Positions 26,110 to 34,128 of a stretch of 64,000 nucleotides of DNA are shown here, piece by piece. Within the stretch, counting starts at the first letter, position 1, and each line of letters starts with the position of its first letter. Source of the stretch: JADJNW01 sp964549655 (GTDB lineage Bacteria; Bacteroidota; Bacteroidia; Chitinophagales; Saprospiraceae); the NCBI GenBank assembly GCA_964549655.1, contig CAZJXN010000002.1, positions 46,610-110,609 on the forward strand. Reading direction: 5' to 3'. The notes beneath the pieces were generated by a model, which was given only the letters and a program-made list of their open reading frames with translations, ran no database searches and was not told the DNA's origin. A program made the position numbers and the translations under genes.

Positions 26110-26673
26110 TTAATACTTCCAATCAAAGCGTCCTTCAGTAATTCTCATCGTATCGCAGCCGGGCTTCCACAGCGTTACCTCGAATTCTCCTTGAAATACC
26201 CCTTTTTCTAAATCGTAGCGGGTTATTTTTAGATAACCATCGGCTTGTGTCGTACTATCTCTATTCCTAAAATAGGAATAATCGCAATTAGAGTCCTCAT
26301 CAAAAAAACTAGCCCAACTTTGATTTGATTTCCCAATATAAAAGGTACCTGCTGATTTCACAGACGCTCCAATTCCAAAATCTTGATAGCCTTTTCCCGT
26401 ACCGTCTCCAAAGTTGGGGAACCGATAGGCGAATATGTTAAATACACCCAACGAATCATAACCAGGGTCCACATTAAATTGGTAGTTTTGAGATTGCCCT
26501 GTTCTTCCCTTTGGCACCCATACTTTACCATTGAGTAGGAAGCCGAGTGCTCTTCGACCATCTTGGGAGAGCGTGGGTATTTCTTCTTTTATTTTGAAGG
26601 TATCTTTCAAGGAGCAACCAAGTATAGTCATTAGTAAAAAAGCTGCTCCAATAACAAAATAGATGACTTTCAT
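26110..26673 (-). CDS. Lipoprotein, paralogue 1 of tandem pair
   Basis: A 187-aa lipoprotein, MKVIYFVIGAAFLLMTILGC then SLKDTFKIKEEIPTLSQDGR. It is nearly identical in the first 90 residues to its neighbour and diverges in the middle (SAGTFYIGKSNQSWASFFDE). It is the first gene after cassette B2, so the pair and possibly the lipase-like and barrel genes further down form one unit. Confidence 0.7.
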   Translation of the reverse strand: MKVIYFVIGAAFLLMTILGCSLKDTFKIKEEIPTLSQDGRRALGFLLNGKVWVPKGRTGQSQNYQFNVDPGYDSLGVFNIFAYRFPNFGDGTGKGYQDFGIGASVKSAGTFYIGKSNQSWASFFDEDSNCDYSYFRNRDSTTQADGYLKITRYDLEKGVFQGEFEVTLWKPGCDTMRITEGRFDWKY

Positions 26674-26871
26674 AATAGTGATTATGCAAATAAATTCCGT
26701 ATCATCCGCCGTTAATTTTCAAAGTTTATTGGGACAGCCTATTTTTCAAAATCGCGCACGTACAAAATTTTTCCAAATAATCACTAATGTATATTTTTAT
26801 ATTTTAAAATTTCATTCCAACTGCCCTTGTATCGCCTTTACTTCTTACTCCAAGAGTTTTCGGGATCGCCT

Positions 26872-26926
26872 CCTGCCCGCGCAGCTACTTCTATTGGCGT
26901 CTTCTCAAAGTAGCTGCGCTGACAGG
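26872..26926 (-). ncRNA. Cassette B2: 5'-UTR stem-loop
   Basis: Arms 26926-26908 and 26890-26872, 19 positions; the arm reads CCTGTCAGCGCAGCTACTT as in A1, paired with AAGTAGCTGCGCGGGCAGG with one mismatch and one G-U. Confidence 0.65.
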
Positions 26927-26928
26927 TA

Positions 26929-26986
26929 CAAAATTATGCCCTTTTGGAATACAATGTTGGGGAATCTTGGGGAAAGTTGGGGAATT
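26929..26986 (-). promoter_or_regulatory. Cassette B2: three 10-bp iterons plus -7 box
   Basis: Units TTGGGGAATC, TTGGGGAAAG and TTGGGGAATT at 26957-26986; TAATTTTG complementary to 26929-26936 after 20 bp. Confidence 0.65.
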
Positions 26987-26988
26987 CC

Positions 26989-27074
26989 TCATTCCTGCTC
27001 GTCTTCCTTTGGGTCTTCTTTTTTTATGCCAAATAATGCGTAAATCAATTGTTGTTCCTCCGGCGTGAGTAAAT
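26989..27074 (-). pseudogene. Truncated HTH gene, cassette B2
   Basis: C-terminal half only: LTPEEQQLIYALFGIKKEDP-type sequence with the same KEDEQE end, broken at the same codon as cassette B1 and followed upstream by the same replacement stretch (GGAGAACGAGAAAATAGTTT). No DNA-binding domain remains. Confidence 0.75.
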
Positions 27075-27163
27075 ATCAAGGAGAACGAGAAAATAGTTTC
27101 AATGGAGGTGGGAAAAAGGAGTATTTTAAAAGCATTTAGATTTTTTAAACACAAAATAAGATT

Positions 27164-28390
27164 TCATTTAATTTTTATAAAACGCTTTGTAATCTCGGCT
27201 ACTCTTATAATATAAACTCCCACAGGAAGTTTTGAGGTGTCAATTTTGAATATTGTATTAGTTTTTTCTAAAAAAGATTCTATTAAAAGTTGCCCCAAGT
27301 TGTTATATATTTGAATTTTAAAAGTGTTATCAAGTTTTTCTATATCTTCAATTTTAATATTAATTTCATTCCAAGTAGGGTTAGGAAAAAGGCTAAAAGA
27401 AGGTTCTTTTAAAAAACTATTATCACTGCATGAAATATTTGACTCTGACAATCCTTGTCTAAATACTGCTAAGGTCGCTCGCATTTTTCTTGTTTGTTCG
27501 TAAGTAAACAAATGCATACACTTGTCATCTACATAATCCATGAAATTCATAAATATGTTTGAATATCCACAGGAGTTTTGAGGATAGGTAGGGCAGCCTG
27601 TATAATAGTTTTCTTGTGGAGGTGTATCATTTATACCATCATCAGTGCTACAATCAGAATCATCTGCCCAAGTATGCAACAACCCAAGATAATGTCCAAT
27701 TTCATGAACGGCTACTCGACCTAATCCGAATCTGGCACTATTGTTTGCTCCAAAATATTTAGGATGAATGACTATTCCCGTTTCCTCTGGGATACTCATG
27801 GCTGGGTAAGTTCCATATCCGGTCACAAATTTGCCAGTATTAGCAACCCATATATTCATATATTTATTTGCATCCCAAGCATTACTGCCTCCTCGAATTG
27901 TGTAAAATATATTGTCAGTTGCCCCAATTTCTGTTGTTTCAGTCTTTACCCGAACTATTCCATTTGTTGAATTGCCAAATATATCTTTGTCTGCTAAACA
28001 AAACTCAATATCTGTATGACCAAAAGTATTTTTAAATTCTGTTGGAATTTGATTGAAGTCTGTATTTTTAGCAGAAAAATCTCGATTTAAAGCCTCTATT
28101 TGAGAGTATATCATGCCTTCGTCTATATTTTCTTCAGGAGTATTCCAAACTATATGAACAACAACAGGTATTCTAATTATAGAGCGATTTGATAAATTGT
28201 TGTCAATTTTTGATATAAAAGTATCTACCATGCGTTCATAATCTTCTATTTTTTTTAAAACAGATATATCTTTGGTTATACTTTTTGACATAAGTTCTTT
28301 AAAACCACAGGTAGGAATGATAGAGTTTTGACTCCACGCTTGAAAAATTGAAAATACGAGTAGCATTAAAGTTAAATTGGCACTTGACAT
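27164..28390 (-). CDS. T9SS-secreted M43 (pappalysin-like) metalloprotease
   Basis: A 408-aa secreted zinc protease. Signal peptide MSSANLTLMLLVFSIFQAWS, propeptide-like helical region, then the catalytic domain with HEIGHYLGLLHTW (HExxHxxGxxH, about residue 228) and the Met-turn FMDYVDDKCMHLFT. Cysteines in CSTDDGIND, YTGCPTYPQNSCG match M43B cytophagalysin-type enzymes. The last 80 residues (FSLFPNPTWNEINIKIEDIE...LPVGVYIIRVAEITKRFIKI) are a type A sorting domain. It lies 4 nt after the preceding T9SS gene, so it is in the same operon. Confidence 0.88.
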   Translation of the reverse strand: MSSANLTLMLLVFSIFQAWSQNSIIPTCGFKELMSKSITKDISVLKKIEDYERMVDTFISKIDNNLSNRSIIRIPVVVHIVWNTPEENIDEGMIYSQIEALNRDFSAKNTDFNQIPTEFKNTFGHTDIEFCLADKDIFGNSTNGIVRVKTETTEIGATDNIFYTIRGGSNAWDANKYMNIWVANTGKFVTGYGTYPAMSIPEETGIVIHPKYFGANNSARFGLGRVAVHEIGHYLGLLHTWADDSDCSTDDGINDTPPQENYYTGCPTYPQNSCGYSNIFMNFMDYVDDKCMHLFTYEQTRKMRATLAVFRQGLSESNISCSDNSFLKEPSFSLFPNPTWNEINIKIEDIEKLDNTFKIQIYNNLGQLLIESFLEKTNTIFKIDTSKLPVGVYIIRVAEITKRFIKIK

Positions 28391-28394
28391 AATT

Positions 28395-29777
28395 TTATCT
28401 TACAATTGTTACATCTCCACTCTTTACAATATTTTTTGTTATCCCATTTTCACTAATTTCATAATCCAAAATCCAAATATAGACTCCGTTTTGAAGAGGC
28501 TGCCCATTAAAAATGCCATTCCAATTTACCGCCTTAGTGTTGGGTTCGCTAAATAGTAATGTGCCCCAGCGATCAAATATCTGAAAGCGATTAATTTTTG
28601 ATAAAAAAGGACAGGCAAAAAATATTTCTAAGAAATCATTATTTCCATCATTATTTGGAGAAAAGGCATTAGGTACATATACATTACAGGAACAGTCTTC
28701 TTCTTTTACCAATGTAGAGAAAGTAAAATCCCCACAATCATTTGTTACAGATACGCTATATAATCCAGGATTGCTAATATATATAGAAGAAAAATTAGAA
28801 CCAGTTGACCATTTATAATTCCCGGGAACAGAAACAGAGAGAGACAATATATCTCCTTTACAAAAAATTGTATCTAAAGGTAATCCCTGTGCTGTTTTTG
28901 AATTAATGACTACTACGGTATCTGAAAGCGTACAATTTCCAATAACAGCTTCAACTATGTATTTTCCAGCAGTATTTATTGTTACTAAAGGACTGGTAAT
29001 ACCTGTATTCCAGCGATACGTTGCATCTAAAAAAGTAGCATCTAATGTTTTTTCTTCTCCGTCACAAAGTAATATAGTATCAGGAAGCGGATCAAATGCC
29101 ATCACTAATACATCTTCGATAAACATAGAATTGGCATGAGGAATATCATTAGGATTTTCAACTTCAAGTATAGTTTGAATATTTGTCCTAAAATTGCCAA
29201 TGATAGCATAGTTTTCTCCACCCTCTGCAACGTAGCATCCATTTATTTTGGTCCAATTTGCAGTATCTTTGATCACTTTGCCTCGATTTTCTATTGCTGG
29301 TTGAAGTTGTAAAACTTCTTTATCAGAAACATTAACTTTAATTAAAGTATTAGAAAATGCTAATCCAATACCGTCAGTATACTTCCACGATGCACCTAAA
29401 AAGCACCCCGAATTAGGTGAAACAAAGAAATGAATGTAATATTGTTTTCCTTTTTGTAAAGGTGTAGATAAAGGTGTTTCTATATATTCTCTTCCTCCAT
29501 AAACACCAATATTTGCATAACCTCCTACGCTACGTGCTGGTTGATAACAGTAGATAAATGGATGAGGTACCATATACCCCACACTACCACATTCATTGTA
29601 TAAATCAGGCGTACCGCCACTAGTTGCGGATAACCAAGGAACGGCATACCCAATTTGCCCTCCCTTGAAAGGGCAATCTGTTACAGAATCAAAACCTGGG
29701 TTAGGAATAAGATTTTGGGCAATTACCGAAATATAAGTGAAATACAAGCATATAGAAATTAATAATCTTGTGTTCAT
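28395..29777 (-). CDS. T9SS type B (gliding-motility C-terminal) surface protein
   Basis: A 460-aa protein; start at 29777 gives signal peptide MNTRLLISICLYFTYISVIA (ATG at 29804 would mask it). Residues to about 220 form a jelly-roll-like domain (NLIPNPGFDSVTDCP, IGYAVPWLSAT) like the OmpA-linked N-terminal modules of Bacteroidota adhesins. Then come Ig-like repeats (LCDGEEKTLDATF, LDTIFCKGDILSLSVSVPG). The end NVYVPNAFSPNNDGNNDFLE, FQIFDRWGTLLF, NGVYIWILDYEI is the type B sorting domain that needs a PorP/SprF partner (not in this window). Confidence 0.85.
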   Translation of the reverse strand: MNTRLLISICLYFTYISVIAQNLIPNPGFDSVTDCPFKGGQIGYAVPWLSATSGGTPDLYNECGSVGYMVPHPFIYCYQPARSVGGYANIGVYGGREYIETPLSTPLQKGKQYYIHFFVSPNSGCFLGASWKYTDGIGLAFSNTLIKVNVSDKEVLQLQPAIENRGKVIKDTANWTKINGCYVAEGGENYAIIGNFRTNIQTILEVENPNDIPHANSMFIEDVLVMAFDPLPDTILLCDGEEKTLDATFLDATYRWNTGITSPLVTINTAGKYIVEAVIGNCTLSDTVVVINSKTAQGLPLDTIFCKGDILSLSVSVPGNYKWSTGSNFSSIYISNPGLYSVSVTNDCGDFTFSTLVKEEDCSCNVYVPNAFSPNNDGNNDFLEIFFACPFLSKINRFQIFDRWGTLLFSEPNTKAVNWNGIFNGQPLQNGVYIWILDYEISENGITKNIVKSGDVTIVR

Positions 29778-29844
29778 AGGAGTTAAGTCGTTCCAGATTA
29801 GCAAATTTGCTAATCTGGAACAGATATTTTATTAGAAAATTTCT

Positions 29845-30945
29845 TTAATGCATAATGAGAATTTTTTCAGTAAACACCCTTGTGCGCTGATCATCCCAAA
29901 GAGACAATGCGTAAGTGCCATTTGGTAATGTAGAAACGTCAATTTCTGAACTATCTAAATTAGATATATTTTTCACCACCTGCCCAGTCATATTGATGAT
30001 CGTTAGATAATATCCTTGCTGAATAGCAGGATCAAAATTGCCTATCCGAAGTGCTTCGCTGATAACCGGATTCGGGCTGAGGTTATAATTAAGATGATTG
30101 TCATCAGTGCCATAGCGGCAGCCGCTACCTGCAGGACAAATGAAAAAAGATTTATCTAGATTGGTCCATGTTGATGTATTGGGACATTGTGTGTTAGTAA
30201 TGGCAAATTGCACCTTATAAGAATTAAGCGATTCAAACTGCCAACCTGTTCCACCTGCCCAAAAGGTGCTCAAATTAAATTCTCCGATTGTTCCATCCGT
30301 CCAGTCATTTGACTTATACCGCTGCTGACCGCCCTCTTCAAAAATAGTCAGCCACCACCTATCATAGTTTTTACTTGCGGAAGCATTAATTTTTGCCACT
30401 TCTGCAAGGTCAAAAGCACTGGGATTGCTATTGCCTCCTCCACCATCTACAAATGTATAGCTAATATCGGAAGAAGTAGTTTGCCCAACAATTACTGTAT
30501 TGGATGCCGTACCAACGGACTGCCAATAAGCTTGGTATCCTACCAATTGACCTGCTGGGTTGTAAACAAGTATTTCATTGTTTGGGCAGTTGATATTAAA
30601 AGATTTTATCGGAACTTGAACACGTACTCGATAGGTGCCATGGCTCAAATTATTAAACGAATTCCCTTGCGAGTTATATTTAGGTCCTGCTACCTGCGCC
30701 CAACCGCCGCTTGTGTTGCGCTGATCTAAGTAGAATCTTACGATCCCAGCTTGCGCTGATCCTTGTAACTCGCTACATGTCGGTGGGGTGGGAAACAAAC
30801 CTTCTACATATAAATTATTTCCGTAAGGGGGTATGCCACCAGCGATAGTGACGCTACTACAACCACCTGTAATTGTAAATTGTGCATTGATGAAGCACAG
30901 AGGAAGCATTAACAAAATTGTAGAAACAAGTATTTTAGGTTTCAT
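29845..30945 (-). CDS. T9SS type A secreted protein of unknown function
   Basis: A 366-aa secreted protein. Signal peptide MKPKILVSTILLMLPLCFIN, mature start QFTITGGCSSVTIAGG. The body is beta-rich with RVRVQVPIKSFNINCPNNE and FDLAEVAKINASASKNYD. The C-terminal NYNLSPNPVISEALRIGNFD...LPNGTYALSLWDDQRTRVFT is the sorting domain. It is the first effector gene after cassette A2 and is followed by the type B protein and the protease. Confidence 0.8.
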   Translation of the reverse strand: MKPKILVSTILLMLPLCFINAQFTITGGCSSVTIAGGIPPYGNNLYVEGLFPTPPTCSELQGSAQAGIVRFYLDQRNTSGGWAQVAGPKYNSQGNSFNNLSHGTYRVRVQVPIKSFNINCPNNEILVYNPAGQLVGYQAYWQSVGTASNTVIVGQTTSSDISYTFVDGGGGNSNPSAFDLAEVAKINASASKNYDRWWLTIFEEGGQQRYKSNDWTDGTIGEFNLSTFWAGGTGWQFESLNSYKVQFAITNTQCPNTSTWTNLDKSFFICPAGSGCRYGTDDNHLNYNLSPNPVISEALRIGNFDPAIQQGYYLTIINMTGQVVKNISNLDSSEIDVSTLPNGTYALSLWDDQRTRVFTEKILIMH

Positions 30946-31033
30946 AATAGTTAACTTGGATACATAAATAACTCACATCACTATTGATAATGATGTGTCC
31001 TACTTCTTGTTCAAGGAGTTTTCGGGATCGCCT

Positions 31034-31088
31034 CCTGCCCGCACAGCTACTTCTCTTGGCGCCTTCTCAAAATAGCTGCGCTGACAGG
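31034..31088 (-). ncRNA. Cassette A2: 5'-UTR stem-loop
   Basis: Arms 31088-31070 and 31052-31034. Three of the four differences from perfect pairing are G-U pairs, including one (GCGCAG against CTGTGC) not present in A1, so the structure is kept while sequence drifts. Confidence 0.65.
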
Positions 31089-31090
31089 TA

Positions 31091-31146
31091 CAAAATTACG
31101 CCTTTTTGCCATACGCAAATCGGGCATAATCGGGCGTTTTCGGACA
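31091..31146 (-). promoter_or_regulatory. Cassette A2: three 10-bp iterons plus -7 box
   Basis: Same units as A1 (AAATCGGGCA, TAATCGGGCG, TTTTCGGACA) at 31117-31146, abutting the HTH stop; TAATTTTG complementary to 31091-31098 after 18 bp. Confidence 0.7.
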
Positions 31147-31147
31147 T

Positions 31148-31342
31148 TTATGTTTTTTCCTGCTGCACTGGCTTTGGTTTGCCAAACTTTTGGCAGATAA
31201 TTTCCTGTACGACAGGGGTGACTCTACCTTTGCTCAGTACGATGCCCGCCTCCTTGAGCCAGCGATACAGGGTTCTTGGGTCAATGCCATATTCGGCAGC
31301 GATTTCTTTGCGCGTTTTAGAGTTCGGATTTTGGGTTGACAT
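31148..31342 (-). CDS. Small HTH DNA-binding protein, subtype A, copy A2
   Basis: 64 aa, MSTQNPNSKTRKEIAAEYGI then DPRTLYRWLKEAGI; differs from A1 at Thr3 and Asp21. Helix-turn-helix at about 10-29, then VTPVVQEIICQKFGKP. Unlike A1 it keeps a long 5' leader with its own promoter (31512-31542). It is predicted to act on the T9SS operon downstream and, since the iterons are identical, also on cassette A1. Confidence 0.8.
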   Translation of the reverse strand: MSTQNPNSKTRKEIAAEYGIDPRTLYRWLKEAGIVLSKGRVTPVVQEIICQKFGKPKPVQQEKT

Positions 31343-31459
31343 ATGATACGGTTTTTGGTTTACATAATAGGGTTTTTCATAGGGCGTAAGTCAGTTACAT
31401 GCTTTATCGTTCTCCACTTATGTATATTAAGTTTTCCCTATTTTTTGTTGCCTTTAAAT

Positions 31460-31514
31460 AATCGGCAGTAAATCGGCAGTAAATTGGCAGTAAATCGGCA
31501 GTAAATCGGCAGTA
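31460..31514 (-). repeat. Five tandem 11-bp repeats at the start of the A2 leader
   Basis: AATCGGCAGTA is repeated five times without gaps (one unit has AATTGGCAGTA). The array overlaps the -7 box and predicted transcription start of the A2 HTH promoter. In cassette B3 only a single unit is present at the same place (33119-33129), so the array is an expansion. It may be an operator for autoregulation. Confidence 0.75.
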
Positions 31515-31542
31515 AATTAAGGCATATTTTTGTGGCGAACAA
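31512..31542 (-). promoter_or_regulatory. Leader promoter of HTH gene A2
   Basis: Minus-strand TTG (complement of 31540-31542), 20 bp, TAATTTAC (complement of 31512-31519). The same TTG-N20-(T/C)AATTT(A/G)C layout is found at B3 (33127-33157) and B4 (35874-35904). It gives a conserved leader of about 160 nt before the HTH ATG. Confidence 0.55.
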
Positions 31543-31633
31543 GTAATTTTTAAAATTTAACATCTCTTATTTCTATTGTAAATTAAATGTTAAGTGATAA
31601 AGCGAATAGGTATGGCTCACGCTGGAATGCATC

Positions 31634-31669
31634 AGGGAGTGGAAGATTACACAAGTGATTCCACTCCCT
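31634..31669. repeat. AGGGAGTGGAA inverted repeat
   Basis: AGGGAGTGGAA and TTCCACTCCCT flank a 14-nt loop, forming a perfect 11-bp stem. An almost identical copy is at 33249-33284. It lies beyond the terminator of the upstream unit in a duplicated block of about 190 bp (31557-31750 versus 33171-33365). Confidence 0.7.
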
Positions 31670-31700
31670 TAAACTACGAGTATAGAAGCTAAATGAACAA

Positions 31701-31732
31701 AGCGTTCTATAGCTCCAAAGCCATAGAACGCT
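31701..31732 (-). terminator. Terminator hairpin after the cysteine-rich gene
   Basis: AGCGTTCTATAG (31701-31712) and CCATAGAACGCT (31721-31732) form a hairpin 92 nt beyond the stop codon at 31824. The same hairpin type ends two other genes of this island (33316-33347, 34129-34160). Confidence 0.6.
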
Positions 31733-31823
31733 TACATACACGCACTAAAATTGATAAATTATTAATTTTTTTGTAGGGGAAGAGTAATGTCATCTCCTTC
31801 GCAAGATGACATCACTCTTAAAT

Positions 31824-32129
31824 TTAACATCCTTGCAAACAATAGTAATACTCATCATTACACTCATCTATATTATACCACAAAGTATAATCACACATCC
31901 AATTACAATATTCATAATCAATTCTACAACCCTCCCATTGGGGACCTTCGTTATGTTGACAGCTCCAATACCCCATAAAGCACTGATCACTACATATGTC
32001 TCTTTGCCAATTAAAATTGTACACACATAAATCGTAATTGCTACTACAAATATTTTCACATGGTGTTTGACTGTTGGTTTGAGTGAAATACGCGCAAATA
32101 AAAACTATTATGATTAATATTTTCTTCAT
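31824..32129 (-). CDS. Small secreted 12-cysteine protein with mirror-symmetric cysteine spacing
   Basis: A 101-aa secreted protein. Signal peptide MKKILIIIVFICAYFTQTNS, mature about 80 residues. Its twelve mature cysteines are spaced 3,6,10,3,6,10,6,3,10,6,3 residues apart: two Cx3Cx6C units then two Cx6Cx3C units, each joined by exactly ten residues (VYNFNWQRDI, QHNEGPQWEG, DYTLWYNIDE). This fits helical hairpins stapled by disulfides, as in CHCH-type folds, but I recognise no family. It starts one base after the stop of the lipoprotein gene, so it is co-translated with it. A remnant of a paralogue lies at 20265-20310. Confidence 0.75.
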   Translation of the reverse strand: MKKILIIIVFICAYFTQTNSQTPCENICSSNYDLCVYNFNWQRDICSDQCFMGYWSCQHNEGPQWEGCRIDYEYCNWMCDYTLWYNIDECNDEYYYCLQGC

Positions 32130-32130
32130 T

Positions 32131-32634
32131 TTAATATTTTTTTGAATTTCGATAATAACTAAATAGCTTTTCCAAGAGAGCTTTGTCTTTTACCTCAGGA
32201 TATTTTTTCGTTAAGGTGTGCATTAAATCTTCTTTTTCTTTAAGTGTCTTACTTGTATCTTCAACTCTTTTTATCATTTCTTGCTTGGTTAAATCATCAT
32301 AATTAGAAGCAAGAATAATTTTTTTAAAAGTAGTAGTATAACTTAATTCATCCTCACTCTTGGCAAGTTCATCTCTGTATTGGGACAAAATTTCACCATA
32401 AGCCACTAATACCCTTTTTTCATTTTCTCTTTGCTGTCCGTGTGTAGTTTCGCTTCTTGTATCTGCATTTTTACCTTCATGACTGAATGTATTCATCAAC
32501 CTTATGAATTCTGGTGCAGCAGTAATCTCTGATATCAATTCCTGTTCGGTTCTCACAGTAGTGTCATCTAGTCCGTCATTGCAACTTACGATTAAGGTGC
32601 TAATACTTAGTAATACAATAAGAAAATGTTTCAT
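32131..32634 (-). CDS. Lipoprotein, first effector of cassette B3
   Basis: A 167-aa lipoprotein, MKHFLIVLLSISTLIVSCND with lipobox Cys at 18 (ATG at 32640 is two codons earlier). The mature part is charged and helical (VRTEQELISEITAAPEFIRL, KSEDELSYTTTFKKIILASN, DTSKTLKEKEDLMHTLTKKY), probably coiled coil. Unknown function. It is adjacent to the 12-cysteine protein gene and likely works with it. Confidence 0.7.
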   Translation of the reverse strand: MKHFLIVLLSISTLIVSCNDGLDDTTVRTEQELISEITAAPEFIRLMNTFSHEGKNADTRSETTHGQQRENEKRVLVAYGEILSQYRDELAKSEDELSYTTTFKKIILASNYDDLTKQEMIKRVEDTSKTLKEKEDLMHTLTKKYPEVKDKALLEKLFSYYRNSKKY

Positions 32635-32716
32635 ATGCATTTGATTTAAGCAGGTTAAAAAATATTGTTTTCATCAAAAATTTTATCACCACCGCCACCC
32701 TTCGGATACCTTCTCA

Positions 32717-32795
32717 AAGTAGCTGCGCGGGCAGGTATAAAATTATGCTCTTTTGGAATACAATGTTGGGGAATCTTGGGGAAAGTTGGGGAATT
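32717..32795 (-). promoter_or_regulatory. Cassette B3: iterons, altered -7 box and half hairpin
   Basis: Three TTGGGGAA units at 32766-32795, then after 20 bp TAATTTTA (complement of 32738-32745), where the last G of the -7 box is changed. Only the 5' arm of the hairpin is present (32735-32717); the distal arm has been replaced by CACCACCGCCACCCTTCGGA-like sequence. This cassette may therefore be weakened at promoter and leader level. Confidence 0.6.
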
Positions 32796-32797
32796 CC

Positions 32798-32998
32798 TCA
32801 TTCCTGCTCGTCTTCCTTTGGGTCTTCTTTTTTTATGCCAAATAATGCGTAAATCAACTTTTGTTCCTCCGGTGTGAGTAAATCTCTCCTGAGTTGGATC
32901 TCTGCTTTCTTGATTTTGTTGTACAGCGTTTTGCGGTCTACGCCGAGTTCTGCGGCGATTTGTGGCCGGGTCTTCGTGTTTGAGTTTTGGGTTGACAT
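32798..32998 (-). CDS. Small HTH DNA-binding protein, subtype B, copy B3
   Basis: 66 aa, MSTQNSNTKTRPQIAAELGV then DRKTLYNKIKKAEI. Helix-turn-helix at about 10-29 with a recognition helix (KTLYNKIKKA) different from subtype A, followed by LLTPEEQKLIYALFGI and an acidic KEDPKEDEQE tail. It is one of two intact subtype B proteins and could also act on the HTH-less cassettes B1 and B2, which carry the same TTGGGGAA iterons. Confidence 0.8.
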   Translation of the reverse strand: MSTQNSNTKTRPQIAAELGVDRKTLYNKIKKAEIQLRRDLLTPEEQKLIYALFGIKKEDPKEDEQE

Positions 32999-33126
32999 AT
33001 GATACGGTTTTGGTTTACACAGTAGGGTTTTTCATAGGGCGTAAGTTAGTTACACGCTTTATCGTTCTCCACTTATGTATATCAAGTTTTCCCTATTTTT
33101 TGTTGCCTTTAAATAAACAATTGGCA

Positions 33127-33157
33127 GTAAATTAAAACCTATTTTTTAATGAATCAA
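33127..33157 (-). promoter_or_regulatory. Leader promoter of HTH gene B3
   Basis: TTG (complement of 33155-33157), 20 bp, TAATTTAC (complement of 33127-33134). One AATTGGCAGTA unit overlaps the -7 box. Confidence 0.5.
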
Positions 33158-33248
33158 GTATTTAAAAAAATTTAACATCTCTTATTTCTATTGTAAATTA
33201 AATGTTAAGTGATAAAGCGAATAGGTATGGCTCACGCTGGAATGCATC

Positions 33249-33284
33249 AGGGAGTGGAAGATTACACAAGTGATTCCACTCCCT
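33249..33284. repeat. AGGGAGTGGAA inverted repeat, second copy
   Basis: The same 11-bp stem (AGGGAGTGGAA/TTCCACTCCCT) as at 31634-31669, with one extra C-G pair at the base. Confidence 0.7.
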
Positions 33285-33315
33285 GAAACTACCACCATAG
33301 AAGCTAAACGAACAA

Positions 33316-33347
33316 AGCGTTCTACAGCTCCAAAGCCATAGAACGCT
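33316..33347 (-). terminator. Terminator hairpin after the B4 unit
   Basis: AGCGTTCTACAG with CCATAGAACGCT, 31 nt beyond the stop at 33378; same family as 31701-31732. Confidence 0.6.
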
Positions 33348-33377
33348 TACATACACTCACTAAAACTTATATTTAAA

Positions 33378-34106
33378 TTAATTTTTCTGTTCCGTTTCTA
33401 TTTTCAATAAATCATTCACATATCGAAGCGATTGTGAAGTTCTTACTAAAGATCTACCACTATATAAAAATTCATTCTTCTTCACACCAGTAGAAGTTTC
33501 ATAGCCTTTTTTATAAATCTCAAATTTTTCAGCAACAAATTTTTTATACTTTAAATATTTTGTTCGGAAGTAATTCATATAATCGGCTTTCTCTTGGTCA
33601 GTAAGTAGATGTTCTACTTTTGCATAAGCGTCTGCCAGCACGTCCAAATCCACGGCATTACTTTCTATAAGAATGTTGAGCAAAAATCGAGTTTCTTCTA
33701 TTGCAACTTCTGAGTTATCAGGGAGAAAATTATACCGTAGCATTCGTAAAGCAAGATGCTGAAGATCACCGCCATGATATGCCGCATCTTCATTATGATA
33801 ACGTATCATATCGGATTTCATGGGAATATACGCATCCATTAAAGCAATTTTATCCTTTATGTAGATCGATTTTCGATGTTTAAATATTAATGGACACGTA
33901 TTTGCATTTAATGGTTTTCTGATAGAGGTATAAGATACAAAATCTTCTTTGAAATCCACCATGCTCATGGCATTAAGCATGGTCTCTGCTGGATTTGCTA
34001 TGGCTTGGGTATCGGTTGCAAAAGCGGCTACCATTTCTTCTTCCGTTTGGGAGCAGGCTTGTACAAGCACCATTACTGTTATAAAAGATAAAATTATTTT
34101 TTTCAT
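33378..34106 (-). CDS. Lipoprotein, paralogue 2 of tandem pair (B4 unit)
   Basis: A 242-aa lipoprotein starting MKKIILSFITVMVLVQACSQ (lipobox Cys 18). It is a clear paralogue of the next gene upstream: both share TEEE(I/M)xAAF, a conserved HxGD/DIQHLALRMLRYxFLPD block, I(E/D)LDVLADAYxKV and the ending RYxNDLLKIETEQKN. All-helical, no known family. Confidence 0.7.
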   Translation of the reverse strand: MKKIILSFITVMVLVQACSQTEEEMVAAFATDTQAIANPAETMLNAMSMVDFKEDFVSYTSIRKPLNANTCPLIFKHRKSIYIKDKIALMDAYIPMKSDMIRYHNEDAAYHGGDLQHLALRMLRYNFLPDNSEVAIEETRFLLNILIESNAVDLDVLADAYAKVEHLLTDQEKADYMNYFRTKYLKYKKFVAEKFEIYKKGYETSTGVKKNEFLYSGRSLVRTSQSLRYVNDLLKIETEQKN

Positions 34107-34128
34107 CTTAATATTTTTTAGAAACAAA

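Noticed and set aside
26663..27043. Plus-strand 126-aa frame, and similar frames at 19960-20250 and 30984-31346
   Set aside because: They read the cassette hairpin and repeats in the wrong direction; their similarity to each other comes from the cassette DNA.
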